Of a stretch of DNA of 64,000 nucleotides, positions 37,645 through 46,503 are shown in pieces. The notes below the pieces were generated by a model. It saw nothing but the letters and a program-made list of their open reading frames with translations, was not told the origin of the DNA and made no database searches. The DNA lies in contig NZ_JXCJ01000001.1 in NCBI RefSeq assembly GCF_000832015.1, positions 2,885,900 to 2,949,899 on the forward strand. Reading direction: 5' to 3'. A program made the translations under genes and the position numbers. The stretch's first letter is position 1, and each line of letters starts with the position of its first letter. This DNA comes from Gilvimarinus agarilyticus (GTDB lineage Bacteria > Pseudomonadota > Gammaproteobacteria > Pseudomonadales > Cellvibrionaceae).

Positions 37645-38184
37645 ATGCAGCAACATTTTGCCAAAATCATCGAAGGCATCGGCGAAGACCTGGAGCGCCC
37701 GGGGCTGGTAGACACGCCAGCGCGTGCGGCCAAAGCGTTTCAGTTTTTAACCAAGGGCTATCATCAATCACTGGAAGAGGTGGTAAACGGCGCGCTGTTT
37801 CCGTCAGATTCCAACGAGATGATTATGGTAAAAGACATTGAGCTGTACTCGATGTGTGAGCACCATATGCTGCCTTTTATCGGCAAAGCGCACGTTGCCT
37901 ACATCCCGACCGGCCGAGTGGTAGGCTTATCTAAAATTGCACGCATCGTCGACATGTACGCGCGTCGCTTACAAATCCAAGAGCAGTTAACGGTACAAAT
38001 TGCCGAATCAATCGCCGAAATCACCGGGGCATCCGGAGTAGGCGTTATTATCGAAGCCAAGCATATGTGCATGATGATGCGCGGGGTCGAGAAACAAAAC
38101 TCCAGCATGAAGACCTCGGCCATGCTCGGCAGTTTTCGCAGTAATCAGGCGACCCGCACAGAGTTCTTGTCCCTCCTGCGCTAA
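37645..38184 (+). CDS. folE: GTP cyclohydrolase I
   Basis: A 179-residue enzyme making dihydroneopterin triphosphate from GTP, the first step to folate (completed by FolC in this window). Zinc and catalytic residues are in [19 protein letters not shown] and [35 protein letters not shown] and [20 protein letters not shown] are typical. The ~180-residue length matches the short type I form. AGGG lies upstream of the ATG. Divergent from prmB, convergent with the DUF4892 gene. Confidence 0.97.
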   Translation: MQQHFAKIIEGIGEDLERPGLVDTPARAAKAFQFLTKGYHQSLEEVVNGALFPSDSNEMIMVKDIELYSMCEHHMLPFIGKAHVAYIPTGRVVGLSKIARIVDMYARRLQIQEQLTVQIAESIAEITGASGVGVIIEAKHMCMMMRGVEKQNSSMKTSAMLGSFRSNQATRTEFLSLLR

Positions 38185-38194
38185 TGCTTTAACG

Positions 38195-38220
38195 GACGGC
38201 TCTCACTCCTGAGAGCCGTC
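38195..38220. terminator. Perfect 11-bp hairpin at the folE/DUF4892 junction
   Basis: GACGGCTCTCA and TGAGAGCCGTC pair perfectly around a 4-base CTCC loop between convergent genes. It overlaps the last codons of the minus-strand gene. There is no T-run, so termination is inferred only from position and stem strength. Confidence 0.6.
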
Positions 38221-38772
38221 GGCAATGCCCGCCCCACTCCCATCGCTCGCCAATACCTCTAGCTGTACATACACGCGTTTATTACCACGCAGTACCGCGT
38301 AGAGGGTGACGTAAACGGTCTCGCCACCGGGCGGTGATAACTCGTAAGCACCATAGTACTGGTACTGATCTAAGCCATACAGTTGGTATACCCCGAAGTG
38401 GTTGTTGGCCCAACTATTGGATTCGCCACAATCGCGCGACTGGCACACGTACAGCTCCCGCAATGGGTATTGCTCGATTTGGCGCGCGAAAAAGTCAAAC
38501 CCCTCGTGTGCCGAGTGGTTACTGGGTAAGCGATAGGTGGTTCGGGTAAGCTCGCCGCTGGTACGCAGCTCCTCTACGCGCCACAAGCCCCGCACTTTTC
38601 GGTAGTTACCCAGCGCCACCACATAGTCGCGCTCGTCGGTCTGCGAGCGCGACTCAATACTCGCGCCCGGAAAATCGTTTAATTGCAACGGCCCGCCGGG
38701 GCCTTCTTGCGCCTGCGTAGCCACCCAGGACAGACTCAACAACAGCCATAAACTAAACCTAATTAACCCCAA
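38203..38772 (-). CDS. DUF4892-like secreted protein
   Basis: A protein of about 189 residues, likely DUF4892, a family of unknown function known from pseudomonads and relatives. Starting at the TTG at 38772 gives a clean signal peptide (GLIRFSLWLLLSLSWVATQAQ cut at AQ), with a cleavage site near residue 22. No ATG is available there, and upstream codons overlap the hydrolase gene. The mature protein contains DERDYVVALGNYRK, FDFFARQIEQYPLRELYVCQ and a CQSRDCGESNSWANN block whose two cysteines may bond. It follows the alpha/beta hydrolase by 19 bases. Confidence 0.7.
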   Translation of the reverse strand: MGLIRFSLWLLLSLSWVATQAQEGPGGPLQLNDFPGASIESRSQTDERDYVVALGNYRKVRGLWRVEELRTSGELTRTTYRLPSNHSAHEGFDFFARQIEQYPLRELYVCQSRDCGESNSWANNHFGVYQLYGLDQYQYYGAYELSPPGGETVYVTLYAVLRGNKRVYVQLEVLASDGSGAGIADGSQE

Positions 38773-38791
38773 ACCAAGTACCGCCCGTGTC

Positions 38792-39637
38792 TTAAAAAAA
38801 GTTATTAATATGTTTCGCCACCGTATCGGCTTGCTCTTCCATATGCAGATGGTGCCCACCCGGCATAGTGACAACCTCTAATTGTGGATACTGCTGCGCG
38901 GCCTCGGTAAAGCCCGGATAAAGCTTAGGCATTCCATCATCAGCCAGCAAAACCTTTGCCGGGGAGGCTATCGCCGAGATAAAGGCGTGAATTTGACCAC
39001 GGGTTAACTTGAAGGATGAAGGCGCCAACAAACGCTGATCGGTACTCCAGGTAAAGCCACCGGCCACCGGTGTAACGCCCCGCTCGGTAAGCAACCTGGC
39101 AGCCGATTCACTGAGCGGAAACATACCTTGGGTACGCGCTTTTACCGCGGCATTCATATCGGCAAATACCCGCAGCGGCTTATCGGCTAACTCGCGATTT
39201 TTACGGATAGACTCAGCCAACTGTTTAGGGGCATTTTCCGAGCTGACGGGTTCGGGAAACAACCCCTCGATTAACGCCATGCGATCGATACGCTCGGGAA
39301 ACGAGCCGGCCAACAACGCCGAGATAATGGCTCCGCGCGAGTGGCCAAGCAAACTAAAGTGCTGCCAGTTCAAAGCATCGGCAATCGCCAGTACGTCGGC
39401 TACGTCATCCCAAATATTGTAGGGGGCACTGCCTGGGCGGTGTTCACTTTGGCCGTGCCCGGCCATATCCAGAGCCACCAAATTTAGCGACCCGAGCTTG
39501 GGCGCCAAACGAGTAAAGCTTGCGCTATTATCCAGCCAACCGTGCAGTGCCAATACCGGGCTCCCTGCCTCACTGCCCCATTGCTGAGCGTTATAGCGCA
39601 GCCCCGCAATATTAAACTGACGCTGTTTGGGGGTCAT
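38792..39637 (-). CDS. Alpha/beta-fold hydrolase
   Basis: A 281-residue serine hydrolase. The oxyanion region is ALHGWLDNSASF, the nucleophile elbow LLGHSRGAIISAL, and the catalytic His is in VVTMPGGHHLHMEEQ near the C-terminus. It resembles the pseudomonad esterases found beside DUF4892 and SixA genes. The substrate is unknown. The start at 39637 has AGGAG seven bases upstream; the frame extends to 39688 but that would overlap sixA. No signal peptide, so cytoplasmic. Confidence 0.88.
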   Translation of the reverse strand: MTPKQRQFNIAGLRYNAQQWGSEAGSPVLALHGWLDNSASFTRLAPKLGSLNLVALDMAGHGQSEHRPGSAPYNIWDDVADVLAIADALNWQHFSLLGHSRGAIISALLAGSFPERIDRMALIEGLFPEPVSSENAPKQLAESIRKNRELADKPLRVFADMNAAVKARTQGMFPLSESAARLLTERGVTPVAGGFTWSTDQRLLAPSSFKLTRGQIHAFISAIASPAKVLLADDGMPKLYPGFTEAAQQYPQLEVVTMPGGHHLHMEEQADTVAKHINNFF

Positions 39638-39684
39638 AGATGCTCCTGGGTCATTAAGCGTGCATGAGCGGCTCGACGTGCCAA

Positions 39685-40146
39685 TCAACTCGGATGCTCA
39701 ATCCAAAGCAGGCGGCCCATATCAGCGGCCACAACTTCCAGCTCGACAGCCGCTAACGAGGCCGTTTTCATATGGTGCGCCTCTGAGACGCCGCACAGTG
39801 TATCCAATAACGTCGACACTAAAGGCTGATGACTAACCAACAACACAGACTCAAGGTCGCTGCGATAAAGCTCAGCGATCAGTTTATCAACGCGCGCCTC
39901 GGGCACGATGAGGTCGGTAATATACTCGCAGGATTCCGGCAGCTCTAGCACGGCTCTGGCGATTTCAGCGCTCTGGCGTGCGCGAACGTAGGGGCTAACC
40001 CACACATCCCTAAGCGCCGGCATGTTATCCCGCTGGCGCCCAACAACCTGACGGACATCTTCCTGCCCGGTCGCCACTAGCGCGCGGCTGGCATCCATCG
40101 CCTGATAGGGCTCAGCGCGGCCATGGCGCAAAATATATAGACGCAT
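39685..40146 (-). CDS. sixA: Phosphohistidine phosphatase SixA
   Basis: A 153-residue histidine-phosphatase-superfamily enzyme. LYILRHGRAEPY at the N-terminus gives the catalytic RHG motif, VSPYVRARQSAEI supplies the next arginine, and VLLVSHQPLVSTLL the second catalytic His. In E. coli SixA removes phosphate from phosphohistidine proteins such as NPr and the ArcB Hpt domain. The small size matches. It lies upstream of the hydrolase and downstream of the DUF4389 gene on the same strand. Confidence 0.92.
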   Translation of the reverse strand: MRLYILRHGRAEPYQAMDASRALVATGQEDVRQVVGRQRDNMPALRDVWVSPYVRARQSAEIARAVLELPESCEYITDLIVPEARVDKLIAELYRSDLESVLLVSHQPLVSTLLDTLCGVSEAHHMKTASLAAVELEVVAADMGRLLWIEHPS

Positions 40147-40184
40147 AGTTCCGCCTTAATAAAATCAGAGTAAAAACCGCGATA

Positions 40185-40589
40185 CTATACAGGCTTAGAT
40201 GAGTTTTCATCTTGCGCATCACCGGCTCCTGACACCTCAACGGTTGGGGAGGCGGTATCTGCCGTACTGGTGGTCACTACCTCCTCAGGCTCGACGACTT
40301 CGGCCACCGGTGCGGGCTCTGGCCAGTCGGCAAAAGGAAACGGCTTTTCGCTGCTGTTATAGGTTAAAAATCTCAGGGTTTGGGCGATGTACTGCGTCAG
40401 TGAATCCCCCAGCTGGCGCAAGTTAGTGTTGTCACTGCCGGTGATTAACGCAAACAAAAATTGCACCAACACCAACACCCCGACTACGATTCCGGCGACG
40501 TACAAAACCAACGCAAACAAAATCATAAACACGAGTCGAATCCAGTGGTCTGACGAAGTGATATTCGACTTAATTTTTTCGTTATCCAT
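40185..40589 (-). CDS. DUF4389 membrane protein
   Basis: A 134-residue inner-membrane protein. One long hydrophobic stretch, or a tight helical pair, at about 17-47 (LVFMILFALVLYVAGIVVGV) is followed by QYIAQTLRFLTYNSSEKPFPFADWP, the DUF4389 signature. An acidic, Val/Pro/Thr-rich tail of ~40 residues completes it. No function is known for the family. GGGGAA precedes the ATG. The neighbouring order of DUF4389 next to sixA and gpsA is seen in other gammaproteobacteria, to my knowledge. Confidence 0.85.
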   Translation of the reverse strand: MDNEKIKSNITSSDHWIRLVFMILFALVLYVAGIVVGVLVLVQFLFALITGSDNTNLRQLGDSLTQYIAQTLRFLTYNSSEKPFPFADWPEPAPVAEVVEPEEVVTTSTADTASPTVEVSGAGDAQDENSSKPV

Positions 40590-40634
40590 ACTATTCCCCT
40601 AAAATTGGCCGAACGAACCCTGCCGGCAATCTGC

Positions 40635-42473
40635 TCAGTGTAGCATCGGAGGGCCTGGCGCCCACAACTCGTCAGCTTCCTCCTGCGCCTGCATTTCACG
40701 CACCTGACTCATAAACTGCTGATAATCAGCCCGACGCATATCGGTAACGGACTTACGATTGTACAACTCACGCTGCTCGATGAGATAAAACTCGTTGCCA
40801 TATGAGGCAAAACCTACCGGGTCTGGGCGTTTTGCGAAGATAGAATAGCCCGAAAACACGCCCTCGGCGACCGGGATATCCAACAATGAGGAAACCGTTT
40901 TAGCCAAACCCAGTGACGTGTTGTTTTCAGCGTTAAACCGCGGCGGCAAAAAACCTTTTTGGGGGTGGTAAACCAGTAGCGGTATACGGTCAATAAACAG
41001 CGGGCGGTAGTCGTTATCGCCATGCTCGGCAAGCACCTCAACATAACTCTCCTCCATATAGTGCGCATGGTCAGAGGTTAAAATCAGCAGGGTATTATCG
41101 GCCCAAGGCGAGTCTTTAAAATATTGCCAAAAGCGCCCAAACGCATCGTCAAAGTTGTGGATTGTGTTTAAGGCGTTCACGCCGCCGTCACCGTAGGTAA
41201 GCTCGCCCGCCGGCACATCAATCCAGGCGTGGGTGCCAAGGTTATACCCGGCCATAAACAAGCGCTCATCCGTTCCCTCATGCTCGCGCAAATAACCGGT
41301 TAAGCCATCAAAATACTGCTGATCCGAGAGTGAGCCGGAGGTTTTTGGGGCGCCCACCCCGGGGTAGTGTTTGACCGTTTCCGCGGTGAGTACTGAGTCA
41401 AACCCAATCATCGCCATAAGCTCATCGACATAGGCCCCCTTAGCCACATGCGCATCAAAAAATGCACTGCGATAACCCAACTCACCAAACAACTGAGTTA
41501 AGCACGGATACGAACGCTGGCCCCCAGTTGCAAACAGCTCGCGCCAGCTGGCGGCACCACCAAAACCACTGTAAACCCCGCACAACTGCCCCAGCAAGCC
41601 GCGATAGGTGGCCGCTGTGTGATTGTAATAGCCACTCACAACCATGGCGCGGCGGGCAAACTGATCAATATTGGGAGTCAAATCAGGCACGACGCCACCA
41701 TAGGCCCCAATGGTACGAGCGGACACCCCCTCAGCAAAAATCAACAGTACATTTAATCGTTTGCCCTCGCCCCGTTGTGAGGGCGGCACAATATTGGAGG
41801 GAGGCTGCCCATCGCGTAGCATTAGGCCCGATAAACCGCCCGAATGAGCCGGACCAAGAGGCTCTTGCGTTTGTGGCACCAGCGCGCGATACGCCCTCAT
41901 GGGTGCTGCGGTGTTAAGATTATTGAGGCGCTGCCAGGAATACACATGAAACTCGTACTTCTGCTCTACCAAAGTCGCTCCGGCAAAGCTTGCCACAGCT
42001 AAAACAATTGCTGTTACGGCCGGCGCCACAGTACGTGGCGCCGTTAATGCGCCCGCGACCCCCGCCCCGGCAAACACCAGCAGTACAATACCCACCTTGG
42101 CAATATTGCCCCAGGTAAACAACAGTGACACATGATCGACACTACCCAGCGCTAACGGCGTAAGATACTGACCTCCAATCCACAGGACGAGGTACTGCAA
42201 GCCCAGCGGCACCAATAGCGCTAACGCCAGCAACAGCGACCAAACGCGCTGCCGATGAAAGCCGTAGTGCACCAGCGACACCAAACCGAGCAGTAAAAGT
42301 GTATCGGCCAGGGCGTCGAGCACGGCCCAACTCCCTCCCCAGCGGGACCCTAGCAGCCACTGCAACCGATCGCCAAAAATATAAACCACCAGTAACAACA
42401 GCGCGATATGAGGCAACTGATAACGGGTCGCAACGGTTACCCACGCAGGCGGGGTAAAAGGTTGAGTAGACAT
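40635..42473 (-). CDS. LtaS-like membrane sulfatase/phosphoglycerol-transferase family protein
   Basis: A 612-residue inner-membrane enzyme of the alkaline-phosphatase superfamily. About five hydrophobic helices occupy residues 15-180. The periplasmic domain follows, with metal ligands in LLIFAEGVSARTIG (Glu) and ILTSDHAHYMEE (Asp-His), and a Thr/Arg block NHTAATYRGLLGQLCGVY that fits the catalytic Thr of LtaS/OpgB-type enzymes rather than the Cys/Ser of true sulfatases. DLTPNIDQFARRAMVVSGYY is typical. Candidate roles are transfer or hydrolysis of phosphoglycerol/phosphoethanolamine on envelope glycans or lipid A; the substrate cannot be read from sequence. Downstream of gpsA on the same strand. 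Confidence 0.8.
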   Translation of the reverse strand: MSTQPFTPPAWVTVATRYQLPHIALLLLVVYIFGDRLQWLLGSRWGGSWAVLDALADTLLLLGLVSLVHYGFHRQRVWSLLLALALLVPLGLQYLVLWIGGQYLTPLALGSVDHVSLLFTWGNIAKVGIVLLVFAGAGVAGALTAPRTVAPAVTAIVLAVASFAGATLVEQKYEFHVYSWQRLNNLNTAAPMRAYRALVPQTQEPLGPAHSGGLSGLMLRDGQPPSNIVPPSQRGEGKRLNVLLIFAEGVSARTIGAYGGVVPDLTPNIDQFARRAMVVSGYYNHTAATYRGLLGQLCGVYSGFGGAASWRELFATGGQRSYPCLTQLFGELGYRSAFFDAHVAKGAYVDELMAMIGFDSVLTAETVKHYPGVGAPKTSGSLSDQQYFDGLTGYLREHEGTDERLFMAGYNLGTHAWIDVPAGELTYGDGGVNALNTIHNFDDAFGRFWQYFKDSPWADNTLLILTSDHAHYMEESYVEVLAEHGDNDYRPLFIDRIPLLVYHPQKGFLPPRFNAENNTSLGLAKTVSSLLDIPVAEGVFSGYSIFAKRPDPVGFASYGNEFYLIEQRELYNRKSVTDMRRADYQQFMSQVREMQAQEEADELWAPGPPMLH

Positions 42474-42598
42474 ACTAGAAAACGTCCTTGTCGATAAAAT
42501 TAGTGGGGCTCATAAACGTGCTTTACCTCCCGGCTCTCTATCAGCGCGGGAGGCATTGGTAGGTTATCCAGAATAATTCGGGCGTATTTTTCCAAGGG

Positions 42599-43636
42599 TT
42601 ACAGCGTGCCGCGGTACTCCACATCATTACTGTATTCAACATCGTTGCTCTGCTCGCCCAACATCAGCTCGCGCACGACGTCTGCCACAGCGCGGCGCTC
42701 GAATAAAATGCTGTAAAGTCCGCTTACCAAGGGCATATAAACGCCAAGCTCATCGGCTTTTTGCTTTACCTGATGCAGAGTATTAACGCCCTCGGCCACC
42801 TGACCGAGCCCCGAGACCACAGTATCCAGCGGCTCGCCCTTGCCCAGCTGATAGCCCACCCGGTAGTTGCGGCTAAGATCCGAGGTGCAGGTTAAAATTA
42901 AATCGCCAACGCCGGCCAACCCCAAAAAAGTCATTGGGTTTGCGCCCATTTCTCCGGCAAAGCGCCCCATCTCGGCCAAGCTTCGGGTCAGCAACATCGC
43001 CTGGGTGTTTTTGCCCGCACCCATAGCGGCGGCCATGCCGCAAATGATGGCGTAGATATTTTTTAACGCTCCACCTAACTCGACACCGCCACGGTCTTTA
43101 TTGGCATAAACCCGAAAGGTTTCTGAGCGCAGAATCTCTTGCACCGCGTGACACACCCGCTCGCTCTCGCTGGCGATAACACTACCGGTGTGCTGCTTGG
43201 CGACTATTTCTTTGGCGAAGTTGGGGCCACTTAACACTCCGATATCATGATCAGGGAGCTCTTCGAGCAAAATATCGCTCATTAACGTAAAGCCTTCGGG
43301 CTCAATACCCTTGGCCGTACTGACGACAATGGCATCGCTTTTAAGAAACGGGCGCAATTGACGGGCGACGGCGCGAAAAGAGTGGCTCGGAATCGATACA
43401 AACACCAAATCGGTGTCTGTCACAGCTCGTTCAAGGTCGGCGGTGACATCCAACCCTTCGGTTAAGGCAACCCCCGGAAGGTAACGCTCGTTCTCGCGCG
43501 CCAGCTGGCAGCGCTCGGCATTATCCCGATCGCGCATCCACAAGAATGTATGATGGCCATTGGCCGCGACAATATTGGCGATTGCGGTACCGAAGCTTCC
43601 GCCCCCCAGTACCGCCACCTGCTGTTTGTTTCCCAT
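42599..43636 (-). CDS. gpsA: Glycerol-3-phosphate dehydrogenase [NAD(P)+]
   Basis: A 345-residue cytoplasmic enzyme reducing dihydroxyacetone phosphate to sn-glycerol 3-phosphate for phospholipids. The nucleotide fold is [18 protein letters not shown], with SGPNFAKEI, the catalytic-Lys region [23 protein letters not shown] cut at LKNIYAI, and [19 protein letters not shown] as diagnostic blocks. The C-terminus carries an odd near-repeat, [16 protein letters not shown], an apparent tandem duplication of SNDVEY. Length is slightly above the usual 330-340 because of this. Confidence 0.97.
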   Translation of the reverse strand: MGNKQQVAVLGGGSFGTAIANIVAANGHHTFLWMRDRDNAERCQLARENERYLPGVALTEGLDVTADLERAVTDTDLVFVSIPSHSFRAVARQLRPFLKSDAIVVSTAKGIEPEGFTLMSDILLEELPDHDIGVLSGPNFAKEIVAKQHTGSVIASESERVCHAVQEILRSETFRVYANKDRGGVELGGALKNIYAIICGMAAAMGAGKNTQAMLLTRSLAEMGRFAGEMGANPMTFLGLAGVGDLILTCTSDLSRNYRVGYQLGKGEPLDTVVSGLGQVAEGVNTLHQVKQKADELGVYMPLVSGLYSILFERRAVADVVRELMLGEQSNDVEYSNDVEYRGTL

Positions 43637-44183
43637 GGGTTGTGTGCTCCTCTCGCCTGACTGTTAATGATTCTGCACAGGGGCGCATATTTAATTTAAT
43701 TATTTAACAAGTACCGCTATATAACCATCAAAGCGATCAAAATTTGTCACTGTCGATTGTTACTTAGTCAGTCAAACTGTAACCATTCTGCACAATTTCT
43801 CAGCGTTTAATTTTTTCCACACTTTCTGTGGATAACTTGGTGGATTGTTTTTGGGAAAAGCACCCTAATGCCCGTAATTACTGGCTGGAGTACAGATTGA
43901 ACAATATTTAACCTTTATATTTAAGCCCTTTAAATTCAACAACTTACAGTAGTTTGCCAGTGTTTTGTGACGTTTTGGAGTCATTTTTACGGTATTCTCC
44001 TAAGGCGCAGCGTCAGATGTGCATAAAAAGTTAGTGTCCCTTAACCGTAAACTTGCCGTAGACACAAAACATTCATAATTCCAACACACCAACGAAGCAC
44101 AACTGTCATATTTCCTGCATCTGCGAGAAGAAAATTTCTACCCGCTTAAGGTGCTTATATAACATCCAACGTAAGCCACGTGT
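43637..44183. other. AT-rich gene-free region upstream of gpsA
   Basis: 547 bases with no supported gene, visibly more AT-rich than the surroundings. It must contain the gpsA promoter (minus strand) and the 3' end of the flavin reductase unit. The cluster of DnaA-box-like sites at 43671-43835 is its clearest content. I see no tRNA, hairpin with T-run, or conserved small protein. Confidence 0.5.
43671..43835. promoter_or_regulatory. Cluster of DnaA-box-like sites
   Basis: TGTGGATAA at 43827-43835 is a perfect DnaA box on the minus strand (TTATCCACA). TTTTCCACA at 43813-43821 faces it five bases away with one mismatch to TTATNCACA. TTCTGCACA occurs at 43671-43679 and again at 43786-43794, each with one mismatch. 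Four sites in 165 AT-rich bases could bind DnaA. Regulation of gpsA or DnaA titration are possible; binding is not shown. Confidence 0.4.
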
Positions 44184-44705
44184 TTAGCCCTTATCAGCGT
44201 GCTCCAGCATTCCGTTTAACCGTTGATACCCGCCACTGTGGTAAAGCAGCGGATCGGACTCTTGCTCGCTAACCAACACATCATCAACACGGGCGATAAC
44301 GATGTGGTGCGTACCATAACTCACCACTTTATCGGTTTGGCAAAAAAACACCGCCTCCGAGTCAGTCAGGTAGGGAACCGAATCCGGCCCTTCAAGCCAA
44401 CTCCCAACACTAAAGCGATCGTGCACCGGCTCGAACCCGGCACAAACATTAGAGACCCGCTCTTGGTGATGCGCCAGGACGTTCACTGCAAAGTGGCAAC
44501 CCAGATTTTCTAAATGCCCCTGCAACGAAATCTGCTTATTGATGCAAACCAATAGCGAGGGCGGCTCGTCAGACACAGAGGTCACTGACGAAACCGTCAT
44601 AGCAAAGCGCTGGTCGTGATCAATTCTCGTTGATAGTACACTGACCCCAGAGGCCAAACGCCTCATCCCCTGCTTCATTGCCAAAGCTACATCAGTATTA
44701 TGCAT
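44184..44705 (-). CDS. Flavin reductase-like (FMN-binding) oxidoreductase
   Basis: A 173-residue protein of the flavin-reductase-like family, the small NAD(P)H:flavin oxidoreductase component that usually supplies reduced FMN/FAD to a monooxygenase. It begins MKQGMRRLASGVSVLSTR after a nine-residue lead and has FAMTVSSVTSVSDEPPSLLVCIN split into MTVSSVTSVSDEPPSLLV, FAVNVLAHHQERVS and GTHHIVIARVDDV, all typical. GGAGG lies just before the ATG. No monooxygenase partner is adjacent, so its client is unknown. Confidence 0.9.
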   Translation of the reverse strand: MHNTDVALAMKQGMRRLASGVSVLSTRIDHDQRFAMTVSSVTSVSDEPPSLLVCINKQISLQGHLENLGCHFAVNVLAHHQERVSNVCAGFEPVHDRFSVGSWLEGPDSVPYLTDSEAVFFCQTDKVVSYGTHHIVIARVDDVLVSEQESDPLLYHSGGYQRLNGMLEHADKG

Positions 44706-44900
44706 AACACCTCCACATTAATCAGGACGCTATTTTGACCATCGCGCCCGATAGACACAAGCCTGCCTTGCTTTTACGGTAAAACCAGCAAATGCCGTAG
44801 AGATTTCAGGCAATTTGCCTACGCACCGGACAAATTGCTCACGCACTAATCGACGCCATTCCCCGAGCACGATTTTTTTACAATTTCCTTGGTTTTATCG

Positions 44901-44929
44901 TTGACGACACGCCGAGCCATGGGTATTAT
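44901..44929 (+). promoter_or_regulatory. Promoter of the tRNA-Pro/Arg/His cluster
   Basis: TTGACG and TATTAT with a 17-base spacer, followed by GCGCACC, a GC-rich discriminator as in stringently controlled stable-RNA promoters. It ends about 45 bases before tRNA-Pro. Confidence 0.75.
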
Positions 44930-44973
44930 GCGCACCTCTTGAAACGCGGGGTCAACACCACGCAACGAGACAT

Positions 44974-45050
44974 CGGAGTGTAGCGCAGCCTGGTAGCGCG
45001 TCTGCTTTGGGAGCAGAATGTCGGGGGTTCGAATCCCTCCACTCCGACCA
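44974..45050 (+). tRNA. tRNA-Pro (anticodon TGG)
   Basis: A 77-base cloverleaf with CCA encoded. CGGAGTG pairs with CACTCCG, the anticodon arm is TCTGC-TTTGGGA-GCAGA giving UGG, and the T arm is GGGGG-TTCGAAT-CCCTC. First of three tRNA genes transcribed together. Confidence 0.96.
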
Positions 45051-45086
45051 TTTTACGCGAGCCGTCCGGTTCAATGCTCCAGCCAT

Positions 45087-45163
45087 GCGCCCGTAGCTCA
45101 GCTGGATAGAGCATCCGCCTTCTAAGCGGATGGTCGCAGGTTCGAGTCCTGCCGGGCGCGCCA
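45087..45163 (+). tRNA. tRNA-Arg (anticodon TCT)
   Basis: A 77-base tRNA with CCA encoded. GCGCCCG pairs with CGGGCGC, the anticodon arm TCCGC-CTTCTAA-GCGGA gives UCU, and the T arm is GCAGG-TTCGAGT-CCTGC. Confidence 0.96.
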
Positions 45164-45267
45164 AACACTTAGCTAGACAAATCGCCCGACGATTTTCACT
45201 AAGCAAGTTAAGCGCTGACCGCTTTGCGTATCTAGTTAGCGTCAGTAACAAGCAAGACCTGATCAAT

Positions 45268-45344
45268 GGTGGCTGTAGCTCAGTTGGTAGAGCCCTGGAT
45301 TGTGATTCCAGTGGTCGCGGGTTCGATCCCCGTCAGCCACCCCA
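45268..45344 (+). tRNA. tRNA-His (anticodon GTG)
   Basis: A 77-base tRNA including the extra 5' G characteristic of tRNA-His, which pairs with C73, and an encoded CCA. The anticodon arm CTGGA-TTGTGAT-TCCAG gives GUG. The T arm is GCGGG-TTCGATC-CCCGT. Confidence 0.96.
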
Positions 45345-45614
45345 CCTCTCTGGCAACATCCCCCAAAAAAACGCACTCACGCTTTGGCGTCCTGCACCAG
45401 CAAGCTCCCTTTTTTATTTGAAGTTTTTTAGACGCAGTGACTATATTGGTAACTGGTGTTATAGCAAACCGTCGCCGCACACCAAAAAAGCGTAAATTTC
45501 AGCTGCTCCGCCTTGGCCTCTTGGCTAAGCTATGTGAGAATATCGGCCCTTTTCACTTTGCACTGCAGCGCGTTTTCATAAATCTCGCGCCGCCAACTAA
45601 GGTAACTGCACTCC

Positions 45615-46466
45615 ATGTCTGCACTGCTTCTCGATGGCAAGGCCCTAGCGGCAAAAACCGAACAAGCATTATCCGCCCGCGTTAGCGAGTTAAAATCTAA
45701 CGGCAACGGCCAAACCCCTATTTTGGCCACGATCCTCGTGGGCGACGACCCTGCATCTGCCACTTACGTGCGCATGAAGGGCAACGCCTGTGAGCGCATC
45801 GGCATGGAATCAGTCAAAGTAGAAATGCCCAGCGAGACGACTACCGAGCAATTGCTGGCTAAAATCGATGAGCTAAACAATAACCCCAACGTACACGGTA
45901 TTTTGCTGCAGCATCCGGTGCCGGAACAAATTGACGAACGCGCCTGCTTTGATGCGATTGCGCTGCAAAAAGATGTCGATGGCGTTACCTGTTTAGGCTT
46001 TGGCCGTATGAGCATGGGAGAGCAAGCCTACGGCTGCGCCACACCAAAGGGCATTATGCGCTTGCTCGAAGCCTACGACATCGAGTTATCCGGTAAACAC
46101 GCCGTCGTGGTAGGTCGCAGCCCTATTTTGGGCAAGCCAATGGCCATGATGATGCTCGGTGCCAACGCCACGGTCACCATCTGCCACTCTCGCACTCAGA
46201 ACCTGGCCGATCATATCCGCCAGGCCGATATTGTGGTCGGTGCCGTTGGCCGCCCCGAGTTTATTAAAGCCGAGTGGATTAAAGACGGCGCGGTGGTAGT
46301 TGATGCCGGTTACCACCCAGGCGGGGTTGGCGACATCGAGCTGGCGCCATTGGTGGATCGCGTCGCCGCCTACACACCGGTGCCAGGTGGTGTCGGCCCC
46401 ATGACCATTAATACGTTGATTTACCAAACTGTAGACTCCGGCGAAAAGGCCATCGCCGGCAAATAA
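45615..46466 (+). CDS. folD: Methylenetetrahydrofolate dehydrogenase/cyclohydrolase
   Basis: A 283-residue bifunctional enzyme interconverting 5,10-methylene-, 5,10-methenyl- and 10-formyl-tetrahydrofolate with [26 protein letters not shown] covers the catalytic Tyr and Lys region (cut as [18 protein letters not shown]), [16 protein letters not shown] and QKDVDGVTC supply Gln and Asp, and [16 protein letters not shown] plus [15 protein letters not shown] are classic. Length is normal. Downstream of the tRNA cluster on the same strand; about 270 bases without an obvious terminator separate them. Confidence 0.98.
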   Translation: MSALLLDGKALAAKTEQALSARVSELKSNGNGQTPILATILVGDDPASATYVRMKGNACERIGMESVKVEMPSETTTEQLLAKIDELNNNPNVHGILLQHPVPEQIDERACFDAIALQKDVDGVTCLGFGRMSMGEQAYGCATPKGIMRLLEAYDIELSGKHAVVVGRSPILGKPMAMMMLGANATVTICHSRTQNLADHIRQADIVVGAVGRPEFIKAEWIKDGAVVVDAGYHPGGVGDIELAPLVDRVAAYTPVPGGVGPMTINTLIYQTVDSGEKAIAGK

Positions 46467-46503
46467 CCTGTTGTGCCCGATACCGAGCACATGGAGAAGT
46501 TTT

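Noticed and set aside
37504-37656. N-terminal extension of prmB
   Set aside because: It would overlap the divergent folE start and is unlike PrmB N-termini.
43637-44183. Replication origin (oriC)
   Set aside because: DnaA-box-like sites and AT richness are present, but no dnaA/dnaN/gidA neighbourhood and no clear 13-mer repeats; kept only as a regulatory candidate.
44926-45495. Open frames across the tRNA cluster on both strands (e.g. 44926-45168 and 44952-45266 minus, 45130-45495 plus)
   Set aside because: They are translations of the tRNA genes themselves; the minus-strand products read like the well-known spurious database proteins from antisense tRNA (e.g. WSEWRDSNPRHS).
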